A stretch of 64,000 nucleotides of DNA. It comes from GCA-002727615 sp964442655 (lineage in GTDB: Bacteria > Pseudomonadota > Alphaproteobacteria > TMED109). The position numbers and the translations under genes were made by a program. Numbering within the stretch: position 1 is the stretch's first letter; each line of letters opens with the position of its first letter. This document shows positions 47,233 to 55,775 of the stretch, piece by piece. The stretch spans positions 62,001 through 126,000 of the forward strand of contig CAYTZM010000002.1 in assembly GCA_964442655.1 (NCBI GenBank), in the 5' to 3' direction. Below the pieces are notes generated by a model. That model had not been told where the DNA came from. It ran no database searches and saw only the letters and a program-made list of their open reading frames with translations.

Positions 47233-47242
47233 ATATTTTTTT

Positions 47243-47261
47243 GTTTAGAATCGTTCTAAAC
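47243..47261 (+). promoter_or_regulatory. Irr box (ICE-type operator)
   Basis: GTTTAGAA-TCG-TTCTAAAC is a perfect 8-bp inverted repeat with a 3-base centre. The core TTTAGAA...TTCTAAA matches the iron control element recognised by Irr in Alphaproteobacteria. It ends 3 bases before the -35 box of the rubrerythrin promoter, so Irr probably controls that gene directly. Confidence 0.85.
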
Positions 47262-47264
47262 TAC

Positions 47265-47293
47265 TTGACAGTGTTTTTATTTGCTCATATTGT
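47265..47293 (+). promoter_or_regulatory. Sigma-70-type promoter of the rubrerythrin gene
   Basis: TTGACA (47265-47270) and TATTGT (47288-47293) are separated by 17 bases, a near-consensus promoter. It is followed by an AAGGAGGT ribosome binding site just before the start at 47328. Confidence 0.75.
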
Positions 47294-47327
47294 TTCTTGA
47301 AGGTAATAAATTAACTAAGGAGGTAAT

Positions 47328-47747
47328 ATGTCTTTATCTGATTCTAAAACATTAGAAAACTTAAAAGCTGCTTTCGCAGGAGAATCTCAAGCCAATCGTC
47401 GTTATTTATATTTTGCGTCAAAAGCAGATGTGGAAGGCTATAATGATGCCTCATCTGTATTTAGATCAACTGCTGAAGGTGAAACAGGTCATGCATTTGG
47501 TCATTTAGAATTTATGGCTGATGTTGGAGATCCAGCAACTGGAGAGCCAATTGGAGATACTGCGTCTAATTTAAAATCAGCTATCGCGGGAGAAACTCAT
47601 GAATATACTGATATGTATCCTGGAATGGCAAAAACTGCAAGAGAAGAAGGTTATGATGAAATTGCAGATTGGTTCGAGACTTTAGCAAAAGCTGAAAAAA
47701 GCCATGCTGGAAGATTCCAAAAAGCTTTAGAAAATCTTAACGATTAA
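47328..47747 (+). CDS. Rubrerythrin (erythrin domain only)
   Basis: A 139-residue ferritin-like di-iron protein. Ligands fall in GES (E19), EGETGH (E52, H55), GET (E89) and AEKSH (E123, H126). There is no C-terminal rubredoxin domain, so electrons must come from a partner. It would reduce peroxide or buffer iron. It has a strong RBS, an Irr box and a near-consensus promoter. The Fe-S oxidoreductase gene follows and is the likely functional partner. Confidence 0.93.
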   Translation: MSLSDSKTLENLKAAFAGESQANRRYLYFASKADVEGYNDASSVFRSTAEGETGHAFGHLEFMADVGDPATGEPIGDTASNLKSAIAGETHEYTDMYPGMAKTAREEGYDEIADWFETLAKAEKSHAGRFQKALENLND

Positions 47748-47753
47748 TAATTT

Positions 47754-47790
47754 ACATAGACACCTATATAATTTACATGGGTGTTTATGT
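47754..47790 (+). terminator. Hairpin between rubrerythrin and Fe-S oxidoreductase genes
   Basis: ACATAGACACC (47754-47764) pairs with GGTGTTTATGT (47780-47790), 11 bp with one G-T pair around a 15-base loop, followed by TTTATAAA. The T-run is weak, so it may be a partial terminator or a processing stem that leaves rubrerythrin mRNA in excess over the downstream genes. Confidence 0.55.
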
Positions 47791-47813
47791 TTTATAAATT
47801 GGAAGTTTAATAA

Positions 47814-49151
47814 ATGAGTAACTCTAATGAGGGTGGTCTTAGAGCTCCAGAGCGAGCCGTTATATCATGGGAAGAAGATGATTATTGGGATTTAAATAAA
47901 TTAGACGAAGAGACTAGACGACAATTTGACGTTTGTCATGGCTGTAGAAGATGCTTTAATCTTTGTGATAGCTTTCCTAAGTTATTTGATTTAATTGATG
48001 AAAGCGAAACCTATGAATTAGATTCTGTAAACAGTAATGATTTTAAGCCTATAATTGATGCTTGTACTTTATGTGATATGTGCTTTATGGTTACTTGTCC
48101 TTATGTTCCTCCACATGAGTTTGCAATTGATATACCAAAACTTATGTTAAGGCATCGTGCGATTAATTTTGAAGAAGGGAAAGTTAACTTTAAAGATAAA
48201 GCAATTGCAGAAATTGATAGAAATGGAAAATTAGGTACAAAAGTAAAAGCTTTTGCTAATGCAATTACTTCCTTAAAAAACAAGCCATCCAGATATATTT
48301 TAGAGAAAACATTAAATATAGATAGAAAAGCTAAATTGCCTAAGTTTTCTACTGGCTTTAAATCAGAAATGACTGTAAATCAAAATGCTCCTAGTTTTGG
48401 AAAAGAGGTCATTTTGTTTTCCTCTTGCTATGGCACCTACCATAATTCAGAAATAATTGAAGCAACTTATAATGTACTAAAACATAATGGCATAGAGGTT
48501 TCCTTATATTATGAGGGATGTTGCGGTATGCCGCAACTAGAGCAAGGAAATATTAAAAGAGTAGCTAAACAAGCTAAAAATATTGCTAAAGATTTAATTA
48601 AGTATATAGAAGAAGGAAAAACTATAATTGCTCCTATTCCAAGTTGTGCACTTATGCTTAAGTCTGAGTGGCCATTAATATTACAGTCAGACAAAAACGT
48701 AATTAAGTTAGCTGAATCTACCCAGGATATTGATGAATATATAATTAACTTAGAGAAAAAAAATAACTTAGTAGAAGGTTTGCAAGCTCTAGAAGGAGAC
48801 AGTATAACTGTTCACTTGTCTTGTCATAGCAGAGCTCAAAATATAGGACAAAAATCAGCCCAAATGCTAAAGCTTATTCCTAATTCAACCATTAATGTAG
48901 TGGATAGATGCTCTGGTCATGGAGGTTCTTGGGGCGTAAAAAAAGATAATTTTCATACAGCTTTAAAAATTGGAAAAATTCCTACTAAAAATTCAATGAA
49001 ATTTGATGCTAATTATTTTGCATCTACATGTCCATTAGCCGGTGAACATATAAAGCAAATTTCTGAGAAAGAAGAAAATAAAGATTTAAATAGTCTAGAT
49101 AAAGCCTATCACCCTATAGAATTGTTAGCACTTTCATATGGCTTAAAGTAA
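47814..49151 (+). CDS. Fe-S oxidoreductase with CCG domains (GlpC-like)
   Basis: The 445-residue protein has two [4Fe-4S] ferredoxin motifs: CHGCRRCFNLC (C41, C44, C47, C51), and CTLCDMCFMVTCP. Two CCG-type domains follow (EGCCGMPQ and a C-terminal region with LSCHSRAQ and DRCSGHGG). This is the heterodisulfide-reductase-B/GlpC architecture. The family regularly accompanies rubrerythrin and DUF3501 in Alphaproteobacteria and may feed electrons to rubrerythrin; that role is inferred. Confidence 0.88.
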   Translation: MSNSNEGGLRAPERAVISWEEDDYWDLNKLDEETRRQFDVCHGCRRCFNLCDSFPKLFDLIDESETYELDSVNSNDFKPIIDACTLCDMCFMVTCPYVPPHEFAIDIPKLMLRHRAINFEEGKVNFKDKAIAEIDRNGKLGTKVKAFANAITSLKNKPSRYILEKTLNIDRKAKLPKFSTGFKSEMTVNQNAPSFGKEVILFSSCYGTYHNSEIIEATYNVLKHNGIEVSLYYEGCCGMPQLEQGNIKRVAKQAKNIAKDLIKYIEEGKTIIAPIPSCALMLKSEWPLILQSDKNVIKLAESTQDIDEYIINLEKKNNLVEGLQALEGDSITVHLSCHSRAQNIGQKSAQMLKLIPNSTINVVDRCSGHGGSWGVKKDNFHTALKIGKIPTKNSMKFDANYFASTCPLAGEHIKQISEKEENKDLNSLDKAYHPIELLALSYGLK

Positions 49152-49162
49152 CGGATAAATAA

Positions 49163-49765
49163 ATGAATAATAGAGAAATTAAAATAAATGAGATTATTCC
49201 AAATGAAGAGTATGGAAAACATAGAAAAAATAGAAGAAAAGAAATGATTATTTTTAAAAAAAATAGACGATTGGATATAGGGCCAGTTGTAAGCTTATAT
49301 TTTGAAAGTAGATCAACTATGTTGTATCAAATACAAGAAATGGCATTTGTAGAACAAATTTCAAATAAAGAATTACAGATTGAATTGGATTCTTATAATC
49401 CTTTAGTTCCAAATGGAAAAGAATTAATTGCCACAATGATGATTGAAATAGATGATCCTTTAAGACGTAAGAATTTTTTATCTCGTTTAGCTGGTATAGA
49501 AGAAAAAGTAAAAATTACAATTGCTGATAGTATATTGTTTGCTGAAGCAGAAAAAGACATAGACAGAACTACTGCAGATGGAAAAACCAGCGCTGTTCAT
49601 TTTTTGCATTTTAAATTTACTAATGAACTCATAGAAAAATTTAAAAATTATAAAAATTTAATTCAAATAGGTATAGAGCATGATTCATATGGGCATTTAA
49701 CTATAGTTTCTGATGAAATTAGAAAATCATTAGTAGAAGAATTTAATGAGTTTCAGATGCAATAG
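49163..49765 (+). CDS. DUF3501 family protein
   Basis: This 200-residue soluble protein shows the DUF3501 pattern: YGKHRKNRRKEMIIFKKNRR, then a FESRSTMLYQIQEMAFVE helix, and an SAVHFLHFKFT strand. The function is unknown. It is the usual third member of the rubrerythrin/Fe-S oxidoreductase/DUF3501 set, 11 bases after the oxidoreductase gene, and probably acts with it. Confidence 0.82.
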   Translation: MNNREIKINEIIPNEEYGKHRKNRRKEMIIFKKNRRLDIGPVVSLYFESRSTMLYQIQEMAFVEQISNKELQIELDSYNPLVPNGKELIATMMIEIDDPLRRKNFLSRLAGIEEKVKITIADSILFAEAEKDIDRTTADGKTSAVHFLHFKFTNELIEKFKNYKNLIQIGIEHDSYGHLTIVSDEIRKSLVEEFNEFQMQ

Positions 49766-49969
49766 TGCACCATATATTTTTTTCTTAAGATATAACAATG
49801 GTAAGAAATATAATTTAGATTTTGTTTTAAATGAATATTATAATGATTTATAGGCATAGAACGTATTCTTGCAGACCTTAAAATAGGAAAAAACAATGAG
49901 AACAATTTTATTAGTCTTATGGGCTTGCACTAATAACTTTTAACTTTGATCTTACTAAAAGGATAAATA
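49766..49969. other. Intergenic spacer, only a 15-codon ORF visible
   Basis: The spacer is A/T-rich with no clear terminator. A 15-codon ORF at 49896-49943 encodes MRTILLVLWACTNNF, which resembles a truncated lipoprotein signal (LLVLWAC); it may be a remnant or chance. Confidence 0.3.
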
Positions 49970-51148
49970 ATGAATAGAGAGCCATGTATAGTAGGAGTTG
50001 CAGATTTTCCTATTGAAAATAAAGGGAGAGCTAAAAAAGGATATTCGGAATTATCTATACAAAAGTATTGTGCTGAAAAGGCACTTTCTCAATCAGGCTT
50101 AAAGATGTCTGATGTAGACGGAATTGCTGTTGCTGGTATATGGGGATTACCTGGTCCTGGTTTAATGCAACCGAATGTAATGGTTGAATATTTAGGAATC
50201 AAATATCCAAGTTGGATAGAAGGAACTAATATTGGAGGTTCTACTTTTTTATTACATGTTAATCATGCCTATCAGGCAATAAGTTCAGGACTTTGTGATA
50301 CAGTTTTAATTTTATATGGCAGTCTTCAAAAAACAAATATGTCTAGAAATTTAGGTGATAGGCCAGCTTCACTTAGCACACAATTTGAAGTAGTAAGTGG
50401 TTTGCCATTACCTGTAGGTGCTTATGCTCTTGCGGCTCAAAGACATATGCATACATATGGAAGTACAAGAGAAACTCTTGCAGAAATAGCTGTTTCAACT
50501 AGAGCATGGGCAAGTATGAATGAAAATGCATCTTTTAAAGACGTTCTAACAATAGATGATGTCTTAGCTACAAAACCTATAGCTACCCCATTACATAGAT
50601 CTGACTGTTGTTTAGTAACTGATGGCGGAGGCGCAATAGTTATTACTACACATGAAAAAACTAAAGATCTAAAGACAAAACCCATATTTATTAGAGGTTT
50701 TGGAGAATGTAATAGCCACTCTAGTATTAATTATATGCCAAATATGGAAAAATTGGAAATTGCCGAACATTCAAGCAAAAAAGCTTTTAAAAATGCAAAA
50801 CTAATCCCTAAAGATGTTGATTTAGCTATGATTTATGATTCTTTTACTATTACAGTACTACTTACATTAGAAGCAATAGGTTTTTGCGAGTATGGAGAAG
50901 GAAAAGATTTTTTAAAAAATCAAAGAACTGCACCGAATGGAGACTTTCCATTAAATACAAACGGAGGAGGGTTAAGTTATTGCCACCCAGGCATGTACGG
51001 AATTTTTACAATAATAGAGTCAGTTAAACAACTATGGGGAATATGCGGTAAACGACAAATTATTAACCCAAAAACAGCTTTATGTCATGGTACTGGAGGA
51101 GTTCTTTCTAGCTCTACCACTTTAATATTATCAAATGAGAAAGAATAA
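49970..51148 (+). CDS. Thiolase-family protein lacking the usual nucleophile Cys
   Basis: The 392-residue protein has the thiolase fold of the SCP-x/lipid-transfer branch, with GLKMSDVDGIAVAG near the N-terminus, NTNGGGLSYCHPGMYG and CHGTGGVLSSS towards the C-terminus. Where active thiolases have the acyl-accepting Cys, this one reads NIGGSTFLLH (Ser/Thr). Such members usually pair with a DUF35 OB-fold protein, as here (51150-51557). A role in fatty-acid, sterol or aromatic side-chain breakdown is family-based inference. Confidence 0.82.
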   Translation: MNREPCIVGVADFPIENKGRAKKGYSELSIQKYCAEKALSQSGLKMSDVDGIAVAGIWGLPGPGLMQPNVMVEYLGIKYPSWIEGTNIGGSTFLLHVNHAYQAISSGLCDTVLILYGSLQKTNMSRNLGDRPASLSTQFEVVSGLPLPVGAYALAAQRHMHTYGSTRETLAEIAVSTRAWASMNENASFKDVLTIDDVLATKPIATPLHRSDCCLVTDGGGAIVITTHEKTKDLKTKPIFIRGFGECNSHSSINYMPNMEKLEIAEHSSKKAFKNAKLIPKDVDLAMIYDSFTITVLLTLEAIGFCEYGEGKDFLKNQRTAPNGDFPLNTNGGGLSYCHPGMYGIFTIIESVKQLWGICGKRQIINPKTALCHGTGGVLSSSTTLILSNEKE

Positions 51149-51149
51149 A

Positions 51150-51557
51150 ATGGAATATGCTAAGCCTAAACCTATAATTGATGACGACTCAAGAAATTAC
51201 TGGGAATCAGCAAAAAATAATAAACTAGTTATTCAATATTCAAAAAATAGTGATGAGTACTTTTTATACTCAAAACAATTAATAAATAATATTGACGATA
51301 GTGAAATTGAATGGAAAGAAGTTAGTGGAAAAGGAACAATATACTCTTATAGCATAATACACGTCCCTGCTGAGCCATCATTTAAAGAAGATACACCTTA
51401 CGTAGTTGCTTCCATTCAACTCAAGGAAGGAGCAAGAATTATTTCCAATATTGTTAATTCAGATTTATCTAAAATTGCAATAGGAATAAAAGTAAAAGTT
51501 GTCTTTGTAAAACAAACTGAAGAATTAACTATTCCAAAATTTGAAATTTATGAATAA
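51150..51557 (+). CDS. DUF35 OB-fold acyl-CoA-associated protein without zinc cysteines
   Basis: I start at the ATG at 51150, giving MEYAKPKPIIDDDSRNYWES, the family's usual opening; an ATG at 51135 would overlap the thiolase gene by 14 bases. The C-terminal OB-fold (GTIYSYSIIHVPAEP, then PYVVASIQLKEG) is clear. The N-terminal rubredoxin-like zinc ribbon has lost all its cysteines (IQYSKNSDEYFLYSK), and none occur in the protein. It follows the thiolase-like gene by one base and probably forms a complex with it. Confidence 0.82.
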   Translation: MEYAKPKPIIDDDSRNYWESAKNNKLVIQYSKNSDEYFLYSKQLINNIDDSEIEWKEVSGKGTIYSYSIIHVPAEPSFKEDTPYVVASIQLKEGARIISNIVNSDLSKIAIGIKVKVVFVKQTEELTIPKFEIYE

Positions 51558-51570
51558 AAATTATTAATAT

Positions 51571-52308
51571 TTAATCGAACTCAAACGTTTTAATAAAATG
51601 TAATATTTTATTTTTTTCAAACATATAATTATCAATATCCTTAATAATAGGTTCATATAACATAATAATTATTTTTTGCTCATCCAAAATTTGTGAATTT
51701 AATTGATCTATTTTTATATCAATTGCAAATAACCTTTTTTTAATATCTATATACTTATTTTCTACAAAATTGATATCATCACTACTTAAATATCTTTTAT
51801 TAAATTTAGACTCCTTCAAAACTTTATATTTTAGATAATTTGTATAAAATACTGCATACTTTGCTAAAATACTATTACTCGATAATTTTAATAGGGTTTT
51901 TTCTGAATCAATGGCTTCAATATTTTGTTTATTTTTCTGATAAACACTCTTATCCAAATAAACTTTATTAAAATATTGAGATGCCAATTCTAAATCTTGC
52001 TCTCGTCCAAAACCTTTCATATACATTATTCCAATGTTATGCATAGCATTTTTATTATCCATTCTTTCAGCTTTTAGAAACAATTCCATAGACTTTTTAT
52101 AATTAATTTCTACCCCTAAACCTCTCAAATATAAAATACCTAATAAATTAAGACATCTGTCATCATCATTATTTTTACATTCAACCTTTACTTTATTCCA
52201 ATCTTTATCTTTATAGGCTAATATAGCAGATTCATAATTAGCAAAGGTAAAGCTATTATATAAAAAAAAATTAAATAGCATTACAATCATATAATAATAA
52301 TTTTTCAT
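51571..52308 (-). CDS. Exported Sel1-repeat protein
   Basis: A signal peptide (YYMIVMLFNFFLYNSFTFA) precedes two Sel1-like repeats (about residues 53-125): LLGILYLRGLGVEINYKKSM, then NIGIMYMKGFGREQDLELAS. A helical region without a named family follows. Sel1 repeats mediate protein contacts, often at the envelope. Length is 245 residues. No partner is evident. Confidence 0.75.
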   Translation of the reverse strand: MKNYYYMIVMLFNFFLYNSFTFANYESAILAYKDKDWNKVKVECKNNDDDRCLNLLGILYLRGLGVEINYKKSMELFLKAERMDNKNAMHNIGIMYMKGFGREQDLELASQYFNKVYLDKSVYQKNKQNIEAIDSEKTLLKLSSNSILAKYAVFYTNYLKYKVLKESKFNKRYLSSDDINFVENKYIDIKKRLFAIDIKIDQLNSQILDEQKIIIMLYEPIIKDIDNYMFEKNKILHFIKTFEFD

Positions 52309-52403
52309 CCTAGACCATAATTTTCTTAATCAATACTTGATTAAGCATAAAAGAAGTTTATATATTGTATTAAACGGTATATTAATAATTATGAGGTAAC
52401 ACA

Positions 52404-53051
52404 ATGCAAAACTTAATAAAATTTCTGTTTATTTTTTTTATTTACTTATTATCCATGAATTTAAGTTTTGCACAAGATGCAGACAATACAAACATTGTTG
52501 ATGTAAGACAAGCTGCTATGCAAGCTATGTGGGCTAGACTAGATAGACTTTCTACATTAATTGCCCAACCCGGAGATATAGTAACATCATCAGACGGAAG
52601 CACAATTGTCATTGGAGACCAAAATAATACAAAACCTACTGAATACTATGCTTTAGTTCATGGAAGAGAAGCTAAACAGGATGCGTTAGAAATTTCTAAT
52701 TTACTTTCACAAGTAGAGAATTTTTGGAAAGACAACACTAGTATATACCATGTAAAATACACTAATGCAGAAACTTTAATATGGTTAATTCCTGAAGCAT
52801 TTAAAAGGTATTATACCGATGCTGTGATAGCTTCTGAAAATTTAAACAAATCATTTGTTTCTGAAGAAACCACAAAAATTCAAAGATCTGTATGTATGCT
52901 AGCTTTATCTTGTGGAAGATGTCATGGAGGGTTTAGAAAAGTTAGATTTGACAACTTACGTAAAGAAGGTAGAGGTTGGACAGGCAACTATGAATCATGC
53001 TGGATTTATAGAAATGAAATAACTGTTGATGCAAGTTCTATTAGAAATTAA
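52404..53051 (+). CDS. Exported protein with a CxxCH motif
   Basis: A signal peptide (KFLFIFFIYLLSMNLSFA) is followed by about 190 residues of unknown family. Near the C-terminus C170-G-R-C173-H174 matches a c-type heme site, with further cysteines at C164 and C199. Covalent heme in the periplasm is possible, but one motif alone is weak evidence and a distal ligand cannot be assigned. The preceding GAGGTAAC is a reasonable RBS. It converges with the small exported protein gene, overlapping by 4 bases. Confidence 0.6.
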   Translation: MQNLIKFLFIFFIYLLSMNLSFAQDADNTNIVDVRQAAMQAMWARLDRLSTLIAQPGDIVTSSDGSTIVIGDQNNTKPTEYYALVHGREAKQDALEISNLLSQVENFWKDNTSIYHVKYTNAETLIWLIPEAFKRYYTDAVIASENLNKSFVSEETTKIQRSVCMLALSCGRCHGGFRKVRFDNLRKEGRGWTGNYESCWIYRNEITVDASSIRN

Positions 53052-53392
53052 TTACCCACTCTAAAAGTCATAACACAACTATTAATAATATTTAGCACCT
53101 TATCGTAGTGCTCTTTTTTTTCTAAACTTTGAACTAATTTAGCTCCTTTTTCGCTCATTTCTTTTGTCATACTATTATGATTTATACTAGTTATCTTTTT
53201 AAAATAGTGATGCATAATATCTTTAGATTTTAATTTAAGATTCTGATCATAATTATTATTTTTAATTGTCATTAGAATTCCTATACATTTTGCTATCTCA
53301 GCTTCATGAGCTGCCGATTCTATAGAAAAAGAATTATTTGTACCTATAAAAAATAAAAATAATAAAATTAAAAATTGATTTCTTCTAACCAA
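53048..53392 (-). CDS. Small exported protein of unknown function
   Basis: The 114-residue protein opens with a signal peptide (QFLILLFLFFIGTNNSFS) and has two cysteines (C36, C107) that could form a disulfide. The start is TTG with GGAAGGG at 9-base spacing. It overlaps the end of the haloalkane dehalogenase gene by 25 bases, so it is probably translated from the same mRNA. No family is recognised. Confidence 0.55.
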   Translation of the reverse strand: MVRRNQFLILLFLFFIGTNNSFSIESAAHEAEIAKCIGILMTIKNNNYDQNLKLKSKDIMHHYFKKITSINHNSMTKEMSEKGAKLVQSLEKKEHYDKVLNIINSCVMTFRVGN

Positions 53393-54243
53393 TCTGAAAT
53401 GCCCTTCCCTATTAAATCTGGAGAATCTTCTTGAATAAAATGACTACCCGGAACGGTAATTTCTTTTTGATTAGCCCAAGATCTACAAAATTCTCTTTGT
53501 TCTCCAACTAAAATAGCTCCAGGATCAGCATTAACAAAAAGTTTAGGAATATCATTATTAGAAAAAAATTCTGAATAATTTTTAACAATTTCTGTAACAT
53601 CTTTAGGTTCACCATCAATAGGTATTTGATTTGGCCAATCTAAAGTAGGTCTTCTATGTTTAGAATTTATAAAAGGACGTTTATAAACTAGCATTTCCTC
53701 ATCCGTTAACCCTCTTAAAACTGAGCCCGGAAGAACTTTCTCAACAAATATATTATTTTCAATAACCATTTTTTCTCCTGCATTGGACCGAAAACCTTGA
53801 AAAAGAGGAGCAGAAGATTTTGGCCATTCATCCCAACTTATAGGACGTACTATTCCTTCCATATAAACTATACCTGCAACTCTCTCAATGTTTCTCATTG
53901 ACCAATCAAAACCTAATGCAGAACCCCAATCATGAATAACTAAAATTACCTTATTACCTATATTCAAAATATCTAATAATTCATTTAACCATTTTCTGTG
54001 TTCAACAAATGTATAAGTGCCAGGAGAATTAGAATCTAATTTATCGGAATCCCCCATACCTATTAAATCTGGAGCTATACATCGTCCTTTTTCTTTCATA
54101 TATGGCATAATATTTCTCCATAAATAAGATGATGTAGGATTTCCATGCAAAAAAAGTATTGTTTCCCCTTCACCCATCTCTACATAAGACATATTTTTAT
54201 TAAATACAGAGACCTTACTTTTATTATGTTCTTTATAATTCAT
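53368..54243 (-). CDS. dhaA: Haloalkane dehalogenase
   Basis: The 291-residue alpha/beta-hydrolase has the subfamily II haloalkane dehalogenase signature: N35 in LFLHGNPTSSYLWR and W106 for halide binding, nucleophile D105 in VIHDWGSALGF, acid E129 in YMEGIVRP, and the base His in GSHFIQED. It cleaves carbon-halogen bonds hydrolytically. The gene is 19 bases downstream of the crotonase gene and probably co-transcribed with it. The natural halogenated substrate is unknown; marine organohalogens are a reasonable guess. Confidence 0.9.
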   Translation of the reverse strand: MNYKEHNKSKVSVFNKNMSYVEMGEGETILFLHGNPTSSYLWRNIMPYMKEKGRCIAPDLIGMGDSDKLDSNSPGTYTFVEHRKWLNELLDILNIGNKVILVIHDWGSALGFDWSMRNIERVAGIVYMEGIVRPISWDEWPKSSAPLFQGFRSNAGEKMVIENNIFVEKVLPGSVLRGLTDEEMLVYKRPFINSKHRRPTLDWPNQIPIDGEPKDVTEIVKNYSEFFSNNDIPKLFVNADPGAILVGEQREFCRSWANQKEITVPGSHFIQEDSPDLIGKGISDWLEEINF

Positions 54244-54262
54244 AATTTCTCCTTTTCTTTAT

Positions 54263-55051
54263 TTAATCGGCAACAAAATTAGGTTTTCTTTTTTCTATAA
54301 AAGCTTTAACTCCTTCTTTACCATCTTTACTTTGAGCTCTAATATTTAAAAATCTAGCTTCTTGTTCTAAGTGACTTTCAAGACTTGAAGAAAAAGTTTC
54401 TGCCAATAAAGATTTAACTGCTCCATATGCTTTTGTAGCTCCATTAGCTAAAGTCGTAGCCATGTCTAATGCTGTTTTATTTAATTGATCATGTTTGACT
54501 ACTTCATCTATCATTCCCATATTTAATGCCTCATCAGGTAAAAACCTACGATTTGTAATCATTAATTCTTTAGTTTTTTTCATACCTATTAGTCTTGGAA
54601 GAATATAAGTCATAGAACCATCTGGTGACAAGCCGGCAGCAGTATACGCACATGAAAACTTAGCTTGGTCAGAAGAAATAACAATATCTCCTGAAATTGC
54701 CAAACTCAAGCCACCTCCTGCAGCAGTACCATTTATAGCCGTAATTATTGGTTTTTCCATCCTATGCATTAACGTTATTGCCTGATGAAAATAAGCTGTC
54801 ATATCAGTAACTAAAGGTCCTAAATTATCAGCATTCTTTTTAAATAGGCTTAAATCACCACCAGCACTAAACATAGTCCCGTTTCCAGTAAATATTACTG
54901 ATCTTATACTAGAATCATGGTGGCAATCCTTAAATGCATCATATAAATCTTTTACTAAATTTAAATCTATAGCGTTATTGAATTCTGGCCTATTTAAAGT
55001 AACAGTAGCCACTTTATCTTCTTTGGTTAAAATAACCATTTTCTCAGACAT
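54263..55051 (-). CDS. Enoyl-CoA hydratase/isomerase (crotonase family)
   Basis: The crotonase fold of 262 residues is complete: FSAGGDLSLF (oxyanion hole), AINGTAAGGGLSLAISGDI, and AAGLSPDGSMTYILPRLIG. The pair of hydratase glutamates is not present in usual form; the SPDGS loop resembles PaaG-type isomerases, so isomerase activity is more likely than hydratase. It is followed by dhaA. Confidence 0.88.
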   Translation of the reverse strand: MSEKMVILTKEDKVATVTLNRPEFNNAIDLNLVKDLYDAFKDCHHDSSIRSVIFTGNGTMFSAGGDLSLFKKNADNLGPLVTDMTAYFHQAITLMHRMEKPIITAINGTAAGGGLSLAISGDIVISSDQAKFSCAYTAAGLSPDGSMTYILPRLIGMKKTKELMITNRRFLPDEALNMGMIDEVVKHDQLNKTALDMATTLANGATKAYGAVKSLLAETFSSSLESHLEQEARFLNIRAQSKDGKEGVKAFIEKRKPNFVAD

Positions 55052-55184
55052 GACATATCTCCTATTTATTACTTATCATTCAATATAAAGCTCAAATATA
55101 TATAATATTAATTTAAATTAAAACTATATAAATTAATACTTTTAAAATCATAGATTTTCTAACTCAATTATTTTATATTATAGA

Positions 55185-55775
55185 ATGGAAATTTTTAATT
55201 TAAAAAAAATACATAAACAAATTTGGAACAATTTATCTATAGGCATAGAAAATTCTACATCAGCCTTTCATTACCCTAATGTTTGCACAATAAATAATCA
55301 AGGATACCCAAGTGTTAGAACAGTAGTGCTTAGAAAAATTGATAAAATAAATTATAAATTATTTTTCAATACTGATATTAGGTCTCAAAAATGGAAAGAA
55401 ATACAAAATAGTTCCTTAATTACTGTTCATTTTTATGACAATAAATTAAAAACTCAATTAAGAATTTATGGAAAGCCTAAACTTCATTATAATAATAGTG
55501 AATGGAATGAAGCATGGAAAAATACAAAAAATATGAGTCGCGAATGTTACTCTTCTCCTTATGCTCCAAGCACATTTATTGATAAACCACAAATAATTGA
55601 TGACACCTTTTCCCAATTAAATAAAAAGAAATTAGACAAATATAAAGTTAATTTTGGAAGAATAGAAATAAAAATTAAACATATTGATTGGTTATATCTA
55701 AGACATTCTGGACATAGAAGAGCAAAATTTATTTATGAAGAAAATAAAACTACTATGAAATGGTTAGCGCCATGA
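55185..55775 (+). CDS. Pyridoxamine 5'-phosphate oxidase-like flavoprotein
   Basis: The 196-residue protein has the FMN-binding split barrel: PNVCTINNQGYPSVRTVVLRK, then YKLFFNTDIRSQKWKEI, and LRIYGKPKLHY. The C-terminal WLYLRHSGHRRAKF resembles the PNPOx end but lacks the full PdxH signature, so it is assigned to the PNPOx-like family rather than to vitamin B6 synthesis. It overlaps the four-cysteine gene by a few bases. Confidence 0.75.
   Translation: MEIFNLKKIHKQIWNNLSIGIENSTSAFHYPNVCTINNQGYPSVRTVVLRKIDKINYKLFFNTDIRSQKWKEIQNSSLITVHFYDNKLKTQLRIYGKPKLHYNNSEWNEAWKNTKNMSRECYSSPYAPSTFIDKPQIIDDTFSQLNKKKLDKYKVNFGRIEIKIKHIDWLYLRHSGHRRAKFIYEENKTTMKWLAP

Noticed and set aside
49896..49943. 15-codon ORF ending in a lipobox-like LLVLWAC
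   Set aside because: It is too short to support as a gene and has no conserved partner or strong ribosome binding site.
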